49,583 nt of DNA from an uncultured Spirochaetaceae bacterium (GCA_902766125.1 CACXCG010000044.1:1-49583), one strand, 5' to 3'. Positions 1 to 7,651 are shown, numbered from the stretch's first letter. Notes: generated by a model from the letters alone, not told the origin. Numbers and translations: made by a program.

Positions 1-1
1 G

Positions 2-685
2 CTCCTCGAAGAAGATACAGAGTGTTTCGCATTCCTCGCAGGTCACGAGTCATTCGCAGCTGCTGAAGGTGCAATCAAGATTGCAGAAATGGCAAACAAA
101 GTACGTAAAAAACCACTTCGTTGCATCCTCAACGGACTTGGCAAAGACGCAGCTATGATCATCTCTCGTATCAACGGCTTCACATACGTACAGACAAAGT
201 TCGACTACTTCAACGGTGAAGGAACAGACAAGGCTCTTAAAGTTGTTAAGGAAGTTCCATACGGAAACAACCCTGACCGACTTATCGTAAAGTACTACGG
301 TGCTGACGATGTTCGAGAAGGTGTTGCAATCATGTGGCACGAAGATGTTGATGTTTCAATCACCGGTAACTCAACCAACCCGACACGCTTCCAGCATCCT
401 GTTGCAGGTACTTACAAGAAGGAACGCCTTCTTGCAGGTAAGAAATACTTCTCTGTAGCTTCTGGTGGTGGAACAGGACGCACTCTGCACCCCGATAACA
501 TGGCTGCAGGTCCAGCTTCTTACGGCTTTACTGATACTCTGGGTCGTATGCACTCAGACGCCCAGTTTGCAGGTTCAAGCTCAGTCCCCGCTCACGTTGA
601 AATGATGGGCTTCATGGGAATGGGCAACAACCCGATGGTAGGCTGTACCGTTGCTTGCGCAGTAGCGGTAGCAGGTTCTTTCTAG
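2..685 (+). CDS. GGGtGRT family protein, 3' part (5' end outside window)
   Basis: The reading frame is open from the left edge, so only the last 227 residues are present and the start lies upstream. The family-defining stretch GGGTGRT is visible (SVASGGGTGRTLHPDN, about 75 residues from the end), followed by the conserved glycine- and methionine-rich tail with MGFMGMGNNPMVG. The biochemical role of this family is not established to my knowledge, so I give none. The last codons plus stop (644-685) are repeated downstream at 818-859, separated by a structured insert. The 3' UTR therefore reaches a terminator about 225 nt past the stop. An ATG at position 89 is internal, because homology-like sequence continues upstream of it. 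Confidence 0.9.
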   Translation, partial: LLEEDTECFAFLAGHESFAAAEGAIKIAEMANKVRKKPLRCILNGLGKDAAMIISRINGFTYVQTKFDYFNGEGTDKALKVVKEVPYGNNPDRLIVKYYGADDVREGVAIMWHEDVDVSITGNSTNPTRFQHPVAGTYKKERLLAGKKYFSVASGGGTGRTLHPDNMAAGPASYGFTDTLGRMHSDAQFAGSSSVPAHVEMMGFMGMGNNPMVGCTVACAVAVAGSF

Positions 686-729
686 ATTAAACTGCCAGTT
701 TTAGATAAAGTTGCAACGGGACAGCCGTG

Positions 730-813
730 CGAGTTTCCATGTTTTTTTGCAATAGCAAAAAATGCGAACTATGTGAGCAAATGGAAACTCGTTAAGCAAG
801 CCGAAAGGCTTGC
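730..813 (+). repeat. Nested stem-loop cluster in the 3' UTR of the GGGtGRT gene
   Basis: Outer arms 730-740 and 781-791 are an 11-bp perfect inverted repeat (CGAGTTTCCAT / ATGGAAACTCG). They enclose an inner hairpin, 743-750 with 755-762 (TTTTTTGC / GCAAAAAA, 4-nt loop). Directly after comes 796-802 with 807-813 (GCAAGCC / GGCTTGC) closed by a GAAA tetraloop. There is no T-run after any stem, so these are not intrinsic terminators. The cluster sits between two copies of the gene's 3' end. It could be a small palindromic repeat element or a structured 3' UTR. Confidence 0.75.
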
Positions 814-817
814 GACT

Positions 818-868
818 TGTACTGTTGCATGTGCAGTTGCGGTAGCAGGTTCTTTCTAAATTAAACTT
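818..868 (+). repeat. Second copy of the GGGtGRT gene 3' end (direct repeat of 644-694)
   Basis: This 51-bp segment matches 644-694 with 6 mismatches. Read in the gene's frame both encode CTVACAVAVAGSF followed by a stop (TAG in the gene, TAA here). All four mismatches inside the coding part are synonymous (ACC/ACT, GCT/GCA, TGC/TGT, GTA/GTT). Upstream of the copy, homology stops at the stem-loop cluster, so this is an untranslated remnant without a start codon. Confidence 0.85.
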
Positions 869-877
869 GCTTAGTGC

Positions 878-912
878 AAAAGGTCTTGTCATTTTGGCAA
901 GGCCTTTTTTTT
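878..912 (+). terminator. Intrinsic terminator after the GGGtGRT gene
   Basis: A 9-bp stem, 880-888 with 898-906 (AAGGTCTTG / CAAGGCCTT, one G-U pair), is followed by eight T residues at 905-912. The stop codon of the convergent minus-strand gene (911-913) overlaps the T-run. Read from the other strand the stem is followed by only about four T, so it may work weakly in both directions. Confidence 0.85.
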
Positions 913-1609
913 ATTCTTTCACCGCCACCTTCAGCGTTCTCAGATAGTGTTTTTGTTCATCTGTAATCCGGTAGCTTTCTATTGCTTTTTGAATTGTCTT
1001 GTTATGCGTCCACGGTTCAAGTTTCTTTTTTTCTACATACACCACAGCCACATCCCACTGTTTTGCAAGTGCAGTCGCAAAGTACCAGGCAACCATCATG
1101 CGCACATAGTATTCTTCACTTTTTTCCAAAGACTTAGCAGCCAGAGCCAGATATTCAGCCTTAAAATCTGCATCAAGAAAATGCTGCATAAGCATTCCCA
1201 CTGCAAAGCGAATGGTAAACGTGTGCGATGAGTTAAGCCACTTACGGATATACGGCAAAAGTTTCTGATGATTTTTTTTAAACACCTTTGGCGAAAGCTG
1301 ATCGCAGGTTGCCCAGTTATCTACATACGGAAGAAAAGATTCCACTTGAAAAACACATTCATCAAAATCTTTAGTTTCAGAAATAATAAATGCATGCAGC
1401 TGATTTTCATCAAAATATGTATGCGGAAGTTTTTTTAAGAACTTATTAACAGATGCATCCCCTGTCTTACATATTTTTTTTGCATAATCGCGCAGCACCG
1501 GAGTGCGCACACCAATCATTTTATCAGCAGAATATCCCGGAATCAGTTTTACCTGAAAGTCACGATATTTTATATCCTGAAACTGCAGAAGATTTTCATA
1601 CATACTCAT
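911..1609 (-). CDS. DNA alkylation repair protein, AlkD-like
   Basis: A 232-residue all-helical protein matching the AlkD/DNA alkylation repair family of HEAT-like DNA glycosylases, which excise alkylated bases. Family landmarks in order are VRTPVLRDYAKKI near residue 35, NQLHAFIIS, VDNWATCDQLSP, RFAVGMLMQHFLD, YYVRMMVAWYFATALA and a C-terminal WTHNKTIQKAIESYRI. The tryptophans and aspartate of the base-facing cleft are represented in VDNWATCD and VAWYF, but I cannot align the catalytic residue with certainty. I chose the ATG at 1607-1609 because AGGGAG lies 8 nt upstream; a GTG three codons earlier is possible. The gene converges on the GGGtGRT gene and diverges from the serine hydrolase gene. 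It is cytoplasmic, with no signal peptide. Confidence 0.88.
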   Translation of the reverse strand: MSMYENLLQFQDIKYRDFQVKLIPGYSADKMIGVRTPVLRDYAKKICKTGDASVNKFLKKLPHTYFDENQLHAFIISETKDFDECVFQVESFLPYVDNWATCDQLSPKVFKKNHQKLLPYIRKWLNSSHTFTIRFAVGMLMQHFLDADFKAEYLALAAKSLEKSEEYYVRMMVAWYFATALAKQWDVAVVYVEKKKLEPWTHNKTIQKAIESYRITDEQKHYLRTLKVAVKE

Positions 1610-1642
1610 AGCACACACTCCCTTACACCATTGTTCTGCATA

Positions 1643-1672
1643 TTTACATTTTCGTCTATAGAATGATAGACT
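1643..1672 (+). promoter_or_regulatory. Promoter for the serine hydrolase gene, leaderless type
   Basis: The -35 TTTACA (1643-1648), an 18-bp spacer and the -10 TAGACT (1667-1672) are visible. The ATG starts 6 bp after the -10 and there is no Shine-Dalgarno sequence, so the transcript probably starts at or very near the start codon. Confidence 0.6.
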
Positions 1673-1678
1673 AAATAC

Positions 1679-3073
1679 ATGAAACTGAACAAAAAAGCGC
1701 TTTTAGGCACAATCGTCATTTTATTTTCAACACACATTTTTGCACAGAACACAAACACTGCAATCGATACCGCAAAGCTGAATGACTATCTTACCAGAGT
1801 AAATAAAGCATATCATATTCCCGGTATGGCATTTTACATTACCACTCCCAACTCAACACTTTTTGAAAATACATACGGACAGTGCACGGATTTTGATCAG
1901 CTGTTTTTTATAGGTTCAGAAAGCAAATCGTTTACTGCATTGTGCATCATGCAGTTAGTTGAACAGGGAAAAGTTAGTCTTGATGATGATATTACAAAAT
2001 ACCTGAATGAATATCAGTTTTCAAAAACCGTAACCGTTCGAGACCTGTTAAATCAGACCAGCGGCTTTGGCACACACATGAAGCTTTTCAACGTCAAGGT
2101 GGAAAGCCACTACGGAACATACGAATACGCAAATGTAAACTACGATCTGCTTGGAAAGATAATTGAAAAAGCATCCGGCACAAGTTACGCACAATATGTA
2201 AGCGAACATATTTTTAAACCGTTAGAAATGGAACACTCTTCTGCTGATGCTGCAAGCGTTAAAGGTAACCCTACCCTCTTAAAAGGAAACAGAAACTGGT
2301 TTGGCATTTTTATACGGGGAGATGCAGATTATCCCCAGGCAAACTCGTGGTTCCATGAAAGCGCAGGATTTATTGCGACAACGCCACGCAATCAGCAGAA
2401 TTATTTACGCATGTATTTAAATGACGGACGAGCACCAGACGGAACAAGCATCATCAGCAAAGAAAGCATACAGTCCATGTGGTACGACAATGTGCCAATT
2501 GATAAAGAAAATTCTGCACGCTACGGAATGGGCTGGAACTACATGAACTACGACGGAGCAACAATTATTTTTCACGGCGGACAGGTTGAAAACTACATAA
2601 CATATATGTTCATTCTTCCGCAGAAACAAATTGCAGTCTCATTTATGATAAACGGGAATGATGAATTTGGCATGAACGCTCTGATGGATAAAGTATTCTG
2701 GGATTCACTTGCAATTATATATGCGCAGGAGCCAAAGAAAATAAATACCTTCGCTTATACCGGCATTCACCTTCTGCTTGACCTGCTCTATCTTGCAATG
2801 ATTACACTTTCAGTCATTACACTTGTTGCAGCACTCAGGAAAAACGCAAAACCCCGGAAGAAAGCACAAAGCATCGCACTCAGCATAATCTGCTATGTAC
2901 TGTGGCCCATTCTGCTGCTTTCGTTTACGCGTCAGTTCTTTGCGACACCACTGTGGGTCGTAAAATCCTACGTCCCCGATTTATTCTTTGTCATAATGAT
3001 AAGCGTTGCTATCAGTCTTGCAGGTGGAATTACAAAACTTATTCGTCGTATTCGTCATAGTCACCGCGACTAG
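1679..3073 (+). CDS. Serine hydrolase of the beta-lactamase/PBP-like family with C-terminal membrane segments
   Basis: A 464-residue exported enzyme. An N-terminal signal peptide or anchor (residues 1-22, ending in ...FAQN) is followed by a class C beta-lactamase-type domain. The acyl-enzyme serine and lysine are S80-E-S-K83, the YxN motif is Y150-A-N152, and the third motif is H299-G-G. After about residue 355 there are about three hydrophobic segments (FAYTGIHLLLDLLYLAMITL, SIICYVLWPILLLSF, LFFVIMISVAISLAGG), so the catalytic domain is tethered to a membrane and faces outward. This architecture is typical of D,D-peptidase or esterase-like members whose substrate cannot be read from sequence; I would not call it an antibiotic-resistance enzyme. 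The start is fixed by the -10 box 6 bp upstream. Its 3' end overlaps a small minus-strand gene by 35 bp. Confidence 0.9.
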   Translation: MKLNKKALLGTIVILFSTHIFAQNTNTAIDTAKLNDYLTRVNKAYHIPGMAFYITTPNSTLFENTYGQCTDFDQLFFIGSESKSFTALCIMQLVEQGKVSLDDDITKYLNEYQFSKTVTVRDLLNQTSGFGTHMKLFNVKVESHYGTYEYANVNYDLLGKIIEKASGTSYAQYVSEHIFKPLEMEHSSADAASVKGNPTLLKGNRNWFGIFIRGDADYPQANSWFHESAGFIATTPRNQQNYLRMYLNDGRAPDGTSIISKESIQSMWYDNVPIDKENSARYGMGWNYMNYDGATIIFHGGQVENYITYMFILPQKQIAVSFMINGNDEFGMNALMDKVFWDSLAIIYAQEPKKINTFAYTGIHLLLDLLYLAMITLSVITLVAALRKNAKPRKKAQSIALSIICYVLWPILLLSFTRQFFATPLWVVKSYVPDLFFVIMISVAISLAGGITKLIRRIRHSHRD

Positions 3074-3215
3074 CTTTTTTGCTGGACCAGCGTGCAGATT
3101 TTTCTAACAGCATTTCTGCATCCTCCCTGCCCTGCAGCACGCGCCACGAATCGTAATGCGCATCCCGATTTTTCTCTTTTTTTGTGTCTTTATTCTTGTT
3201 GTTATGGTCTTCCAT
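3039..3215 (-). CDS. Small charged protein, 58 residues, unknown function
   Basis: An ATG-started frame of 58 residues beginning MEDHNNKNKDTKKEKNRD and ending in acidic DYDEYDE. It is very hydrophilic, with no signal peptide or membrane segment. An extended -10 (TGCTATACT) lies 9 bp upstream of the ATG, the same sequence that precedes the sirtuin gene, which is why I think it may be real. There is no clear Shine-Dalgarno site. It overlaps the 3' end of the serine hydrolase gene on the opposite strand. I do not recognise the family. It may be a genuine small protein or a chance frame. Confidence 0.45.
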   Translation of the reverse strand: MEDHNNKNKDTKKEKNRDAHYDSWRVLQGREDAEMLLEKSARWSSKKASRGDYDEYDE

Positions 3216-3250
3216 GGTGATGACAGTATAGCACAGATTGTGGGGTTAAT

Positions 3251-3382
3251 CTATTTTAAAATCTTAGTAGCAAGTTCTTCAATTAATTTATTATCATGAG
3301 GAACATGATGATACATCAATTCTTTAATATCCAAAAGAATTCCGTGGATTTTATAATATGGTTTTGAATTTTCTTCTGAATC
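3251..3382 (-). pseudogene. C-terminal fragment of an unrecognised protein
   Basis: A 43-codon frame without a start codon of its own at the 5' end, running from a stop at 3383-3385 to TAG at 3251-3253. The translation contains YYKIHGILLDIKELMYHH and ends in LIEELATKILK, with protein-like composition and heptad-like helix periodicity. The base composition is clearly more AT-rich than that of the neighbours. It lies back to back with the DUF3427 fragment. I read it as the surviving C-terminus of a deleted gene. The family is not recognised, and a chance frame cannot be excluded. Confidence 0.35.
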
Positions 3383-4013
3383 TTACGGTAAAAAGATTTC
3401 ACTGAATCAGAACGTAAAGAATTTGTTAAGTTCTGAAAACAAGGAAGGCATTGGAAAATGGATTAATGATTACACCGAATATGCTTTGCTTAGGTATGAT
3501 GAGGAATTTGGCCGCGGGGATTTTGGCTTTCCTTTCCTAAAGCCGTATGCCAAATATTCAATGAGGAACATTGCACCTCTTTGCAATTATGAAAAGATTC
3601 ACAGCTCGTTCAGGGGATCGGGATTATTGACAAATGCAAAGCCGCAGTATTTTATATTCGTTGATTTGTATAAGGCGGATGACATTCGCGAGGAGATAAA
3701 CTATCACGACAAATTCATTACGCGCGGAACATTCCAATGGCAATCTCCAAACAACATGACTCAGGACAGTGAACGCGGAAAAGACGTCATAAACAATACT
3801 GAACGGCACACACACCTTCATCTGTTCGTCAGAAAGTTCAAGGAAGTTGAATCAATTCCACAGGACTATATTTATCTTGGAGAAGTTGCTACAATGCCAG
3901 ATACGGCAACAGGAGAGGCTCCCGTTACAATGGATTTTGCAATTCCAGAAGTCCCGGAAGATCTGTATAATGATTTCATTACAGACGTAGATAGAACTAA
4001 AATAGAGGCTTAA
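3357..4013 (+). pseudogene. DUF3427 domain remnant of a superfamily II helicase
   Basis: The frame is open from 3357 (preceding stop 3354-3356) to TAA at 4011-4013, with a possible TTG start at 3423 giving 196 residues. The sequence matches the DUF3427 domain found at the C-terminus of large DEAD/DEAH helicases that often carry a PLD-type nuclease domain. Landmarks are the segment with FLKPYAKYSM, then YHDKFITRGTFQWQSPN, GKDVINN, LFVRKFK, YIYLGEV and a closing EAPVTMDFAIPEVPEDLY. No helicase or nuclease motifs exist upstream, so the catalytic body is missing. There is no Shine-Dalgarno site or good promoter before the TTG. A free-standing DUF3427 protein is possible, but a truncated relic is more likely. 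The stop is 1 nt from the Nudix ATG, suggesting the two were once co-translated. Confidence 0.65.
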
Positions 4014-4014
4014 C

Positions 4015-4425
4015 ATGAAAACCATCACCGTAAGCGGAGCCGTAATCATCCGCACAAACCCACAGTCGCATGCAAAGGAAGTTTTTGCAACTCAACGCGG
4101 GTATGGCGAATACAAAGACTGGTGGGAATTCCCTGGTGGCAAAATAGAATCCGGCGAAACTCCGGAGCAATGCATTGTCCGCGAAATACGCGAAGAACTT
4201 GCAGCAGAAATCAAGGCTGAGAAAACACTTGCGGTTGTTGATTATGACTATCCAAACTTTCATCTTACCATGCACTGCATTTTGTGTACGCTCATTTCGG
4301 GTAAGCTTGAACTTCTGGAACACGAAAATGCTTCATGGCTTACAAAAGAAACACTGCATTCAGTGCAATGGCTTCCTGCAGACAAATTGATTCTTGAACA
4401 GATAGAACAACTTTTATTATACTGA
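4015..4425 (+). CDS. Nudix hydrolase, MutT/8-oxo-dGTP diphosphatase-like
   Basis: A 136-residue single-domain Nudix protein. The Nudix box (GGKIESGETPEQCIVRE followed by IREELAAE, residues about 42-66) matches GX5EX7REUXEEXGU except that the late glycine is alanine. The metal-binding REIREE core is intact. WWEFPGGK and the short length resemble MutT-type (deoxy)nucleoside triphosphate pyrophosphohydrolases that sanitise oxidised nucleotides, but substrate specificity is not fixed by sequence. The start follows the DUF3427 stop by 1 nt (TAACATG), so translation was probably coupled to that gene. With the upstream gene decayed, its present promoter is unclear. The last codons contain the promoter of the GH3 gene. 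Confidence 0.9.
   Translation: MKTITVSGAVIIRTNPQSHAKEVFATQRGYGEYKDWWEFPGGKIESGETPEQCIVREIREELAAEIKAEKTLAVVDYDYPNFHLTMHCILCTLISGKLELLEHENASWLTKETLHSVQWLPADKLILEQIEQLLLY
4394..4423 (+). promoter_or_regulatory. Promoter for the GH3 gene, inside the Nudix 3' end
   Basis: TTGAAC (4394-4399), an 18-bp spacer and TATACT (4418-4423) are seen, then 6 bp to the ATG at 4430. There is no Shine-Dalgarno site. It overlaps the last codons of the Nudix gene and fits the leaderless pattern seen elsewhere in the window. Confidence 0.6.
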
Positions 4426-4429
4426 GTCT

Positions 4430-6526
4430 ATGACCCGCATAGAACAGGAACGCACAGAAGAAATCAAGTCTCTTATCGACGCAATGTCGCTTGAAGAAAA
4501 AGTCGGTCTTATGCTGCACGAAAGCATGGGAATCCCCCGCTTAGGAATTGCACCGTACAACTGGTGGAACGAAGGATTACATGGTGTTGCACGAAACGGC
4601 AATGCTACAGTTTTTCCGCAGGCCATTGCACTTGCCGCTACCTTTAACACAGAACTTGCACAAAAAGAATATACGGTCATCTCTGACGAAGCACGTGCAA
4701 AATATAACGAAGCACAAAAAGTTGGCGACACGGGTCAGTTCCGCGGACTTACCTACTGGTCTCCTAACATCAACATTGTACGCGATCCGCGCTGGGGTCG
4801 TGCTCAGGAAACCTTTGGAGAAGATCCGTTTTTAACTTCTCAGATGGGTGTTGCTGCAGTAAAAGGTTTACAGGGAGATGATGCACAATTTTTAAAGACT
4901 GCTGCCTGTGCAAAACATCTTGCGGTTCACTCCGGACCAGAGTCGACCCGCCATACGGCAAATGTCTGTCCGTCAAAAAAAGATCTGTGGCTTACCTATC
5001 TTCCTGCATTTAAGGCTTTAATTGATGCCGGTGTGGAATCGGTCATGGGTGCATACAACTGCGTCTATGGCGAACCCTGTAACGGAAGTCATTTTTTAAT
5101 TTCTGATATCGTACGCAAACGCTGGAACTTCAAAGGATATTTTGTCAGTGACTGCTGGGCGGTACGTGATTTTCACGAAGGACACAAAGTTACAAAGACG
5201 GCAGAAGAATCTGCAGCACTTGCAATAAACTGTTCGTGCGATTTAAACTGCGGCTGTACCTATCACGCGGCAATTGCAGCAGTACGTCAGGGCTTTCTTT
5301 CTGAACAGAAAATAAATGAATCAGTTTCGCGGCTTTTAATGACACGCATGAAGCTGGGCATGTTTGACTCATGGAAAAAATCAAAATGGGCTCACTTAAG
5401 TGCAAAAGATGTTGACACAAAACAGCACCGCATGCTTGCAAAAGAAGTTGCAGCGCAAAGCATTGTCCTTTTAAAAAACAAAAACAATCTGCTTCCGCTT
5501 TCTGACAAAAAACATATTCACAAAATTGTTGTCATGGGTCCCTCCGCTGCAAACACAATGGCACTTCTGGGAAACTACTACGGAATCAATCCGCACATGG
5601 TAACAATTCTTGAAGGTATTGCAGGTAAGCTTGATGAACATCCCGAAATTACCGTTGACTTTCATCCTGGTGTGGGCATGTACGCAGACAGTAAGCAGCG
5701 CGGCTGGACAGTCGGCATGGCAGAAAGTGCTGATGTGGTCATTGCCTGTTTTGGTCTTGACGGCATGATGGAAGGAGAAGAAGGTGATGCAGTTGAGACA
5801 ACTCGCGGAGACAGAGACGCAATAGAACTTCCGCAGTATCAGCTGGACTATCTTCGTGCCCTCCATGACCGGGGAACTCCCGTAGTGCTGATTCTTACCG
5901 GCGGCTCTGCAATTGCATTTCCTCCCGATGTTGCAGATGCAGTTTTGTTTGCGTGGTACGGTGGCGAAGAAGGCGGCAATGCAGTTGCAGACATTCTGTT
6001 TGGCGATGCTGTTCCCTCTGGACACTTACCGATTACCTTCTACCAGAAGACAGAAGACTTACCTGCGTTTGATGATTACAGCATGCAGGAACGGACATAC
6101 CGCTACATGACAAAAGAGCCGCTGTTTCCGTTTGGATTTGGACTCAGCTATACAACCTGGCGATTTGAAAATCTGACGGTTGCAAAAAATGCAGAAGGTT
6201 CAGAAGTTCTTGTTACGGTCGATGTCTTGAATGACGGACAGTATGATGCAGCACAGACAGTACAGGTGTACGTAACCAAACAGAACCATACAATTGAAGA
6301 GCCTTTGTGTTCTCTGTGTGCATTTACAAAAGTAACGGTTGCAAAAGGAAAACGGCAGACAGTCCGCATTAAGTTAGACAAGGCTGCCTTCCAGACGGTA
6401 GACGAAGACGGAAACACTTTTGTTGAACCCGGGGAATACACGGTTACCGTAGGCGACTGTGCCCCCTGCTCAGCGGCAACCCGGCTTGGCGCAACAGAAC
6501 CTATACAACAGACTGTTAATTTTTAG
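4430..6526 (+). CDS. Glycoside hydrolase family 3 (beta-glucosidase/beta-xylosidase type)
   Basis: A 698-residue retaining glycosidase that would release terminal sugars from oligosaccharides. The N-terminal GH3 barrel begins with MSLEEKVGLML and the substrate-site motif YNWWNEGLHGVAR (about residues 42-54). It continues through SPNINIVRDPRWGRAQETFGEDP and KHLAVHSGPESTRH to the nucleophile region YFVSDCWAV, with D241 the expected nucleophile. The alpha/beta sandwich domain carries GLDGMMEGEEGD, which probably holds the acid/base glutamate. The C-terminus (from about FPFGFGLSYTTW) is the FnIII-like cap. WWNEGLHG and the overall plan resemble beta-xylosidase and plant-type beta-glucosidase branches; specificity is not certain. 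No signal peptide is present, so it acts on imported oligosaccharides. No transporter or other glycosidase lies next to it. The start is supported by the -10 box 6 bp upstream. Confidence 0.92.
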   Translation: MTRIEQERTEEIKSLIDAMSLEEKVGLMLHESMGIPRLGIAPYNWWNEGLHGVARNGNATVFPQAIALAATFNTELAQKEYTVISDEARAKYNEAQKVGDTGQFRGLTYWSPNINIVRDPRWGRAQETFGEDPFLTSQMGVAAVKGLQGDDAQFLKTAACAKHLAVHSGPESTRHTANVCPSKKDLWLTYLPAFKALIDAGVESVMGAYNCVYGEPCNGSHFLISDIVRKRWNFKGYFVSDCWAVRDFHEGHKVTKTAEESAALAINCSCDLNCGCTYHAAIAAVRQGFLSEQKINESVSRLLMTRMKLGMFDSWKKSKWAHLSAKDVDTKQHRMLAKEVAAQSIVLLKNKNNLLPLSDKKHIHKIVVMGPSAANTMALLGNYYGINPHMVTILEGIAGKLDEHPEITVDFHPGVGMYADSKQRGWTVGMAESADVVIACFGLDGMMEGEEGDAVETTRGDRDAIELPQYQLDYLRALHDRGTPVVLILTGGSAIAFPPDVADAVLFAWYGGEEGGNAVADILFGDAVPSGHLPITFYQKTEDLPAFDDYSMQERTYRYMTKEPLFPFGFGLSYTTWRFENLTVAKNAEGSEVLVTVDVLNDGQYDAAQTVQVYVTKQNHTIEEPLCSLCAFTKVTVAKGKRQTVRIKLDKAAFQTVDEDGNTFVEPGEYTVTVGDCAPCSAATRLGATEPIQQTVNF

Positions 6527-6548
6527 TCTGCGGTTTAAAATTCGCTCA

Positions 6549-6592
6549 TTGTGTATTCTGAAAAAACAGTGTAAAATGGTACGAATACACAA
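6549..6592 (+). promoter_or_regulatory. upp-uraA promoter framed by a 10-bp inverted repeat
   Basis: The -35 TTGTGT (6549-6554), a 17-bp spacer and the -10 TAAAAT (6572-6577) are visible. The leader of about 25 nt carries AGAGGA before the ATG. The arms TTGTGTATTC (6549-6558) and GAATACACAA (6583-6592) are perfect inverted copies. One covers the -35 and the other the start of the transcript, with the -10 between them. That is a plausible operator for a dimeric repressor; the regulator is unknown. Confidence 0.6.
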
Positions 6593-6606
6593 AAAGAGGA
6601 AACACG

Positions 6607-7638
6607 ATGAGCAACAAAATTATTCTTAAAGCAGAAGACCTTGACGGATATCTGACACAGCAGGATATGGATGATCTGCACCGTCTTGATCAGATGTTCC
6701 ACGAAACAATGAAAAGTTTTGATCCGGTTGATGAGAAAAAAATCATCGAAGGATACGACAAGATGGGTCACGAAATGCAGAAGATCTGTTCCGCACACCC
6801 TGCAATAAAAGTCTATTCATTTGAAACCGATGTTCAGGCACAGGCAGAAGCAAGCCGTGTTATTGCAAAGCTGCGTGACGAACGGACAGACCATCAGGAA
6901 TTTATGTATTACAGTCAGCGTGCTTACGAAATGCTGTTCCGCATGGCTTACACAAATGAACCGACTGTTAAAAAAGGACACATCATTGTTAAGACACCGG
7001 TTACCTTCCCTGTTCAGAACTATGCCGTTCATAAAATCCCTGACATTGATTCTAAAATAAATAATTCAGTTATGTGCGTTATGCTGCGCGGTGCACTGCT
7101 TCCCAGCATGATTGTATCAAAAGAGATCGAAGAGTTTTCTTCTACCGGATACATTACACCGTTTGCTCTGTTCAAAATCAGCAGAAACGACACCAAAAAC
7201 GAAAGCAACATGGAATACATTCTTGATCTGGACAAATCATTCTTTAACCTGGAACAGCTTGACGGAAAAGATTTGATTTTCGCAGACCCCATGAATGCAA
7301 CCGGCGGTTCACTGGTTACGGTTGTAAAATATCTTCTTGATCAGGGTGTACATCCAAAATCAATTGCATTCTTTAACACCATCTCAACCCTCAAGGGAAG
7401 TATCCGTGTAACCCGTGCACTTGAAAACTGCACCTGCTACACACTGTGGCTTGATCCGGTTATGAATGAAAAAGCATACATCATGCCTGGTCTTGGTGAT
7501 GCAGGTGACCGTCTGAACGGATGCGACACAAAAGATCACCCGCGCAACATTATTCAGCTTCTGTCTGACTATGGTCACAATGTTTCGGGACTGTACCGCT
7601 CTCAGCTGTTTGAAATTGAACGCACGGTACTGGGATAA
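6607..7638 (+). CDS. upp: Uracil phosphoribosyltransferase with a long N-terminal extension
   Basis: Converts uracil and PRPP to UMP in pyrimidine salvage. The C-terminal two thirds is a type I phosphoribosyltransferase. The PRPP loop is [11 protein letters not shown] at about residues 224-234, and the uracil-binding hood is [12 protein letters not shown] at about 294-305, the signature that separates UPRT from other phosphoribosyltransferases. The usual enzyme has about 210 residues; this one has 343, with an extra N-terminal region of about 130 residues that is hydrophilic, helical-looking and not recognised. Translation is supported by AGAGGA 7 nt before the ATG. It is the first gene of an operon with the uracil permease 64 bp downstream, which supports the assignment. 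Confidence 0.88.
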   Translation: MSNKIILKAEDLDGYLTQQDMDDLHRLDQMFHETMKSFDPVDEKKIIEGYDKMGHEMQKICSAHPAIKVYSFETDVQAQAEASRVIAKLRDERTDHQEFMYYSQRAYEMLFRMAYTNEPTVKKGHIIVKTPVTFPVQNYAVHKIPDIDSKINNSVMCVMLRGALLPSMIVSKEIEEFSSTGYITPFALFKISRNDTKNESNMEYILDLDKSFFNLEQLDGKDLIFADPMNATGGSLVTVVKYLLDQGVHPKSIAFFNTISTLKGSIRVTRALENCTCYTLWLDPVMNEKAYIMPGLGDAGDRLNGCDTKDHPRNIIQLLSDYGHNVSGLYRSQLFEIERTVLG

Positions 7639-7651
7639 CATGCAAATTGGT

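Noticed and set aside
1679..3073. True beta-lactamase (antibiotic resistance)
   Set aside because: The fold motifs are shared with D,D-peptidases and esterases, and the C-terminal membrane segments are not found in resistance enzymes.
5471..6025. 184-codon minus-strand frame opposite the GH3 gene
   Set aside because: It is antisense to conserved GH3 sequence, cysteine- and histidine-rich in a way typical of shadow frames.
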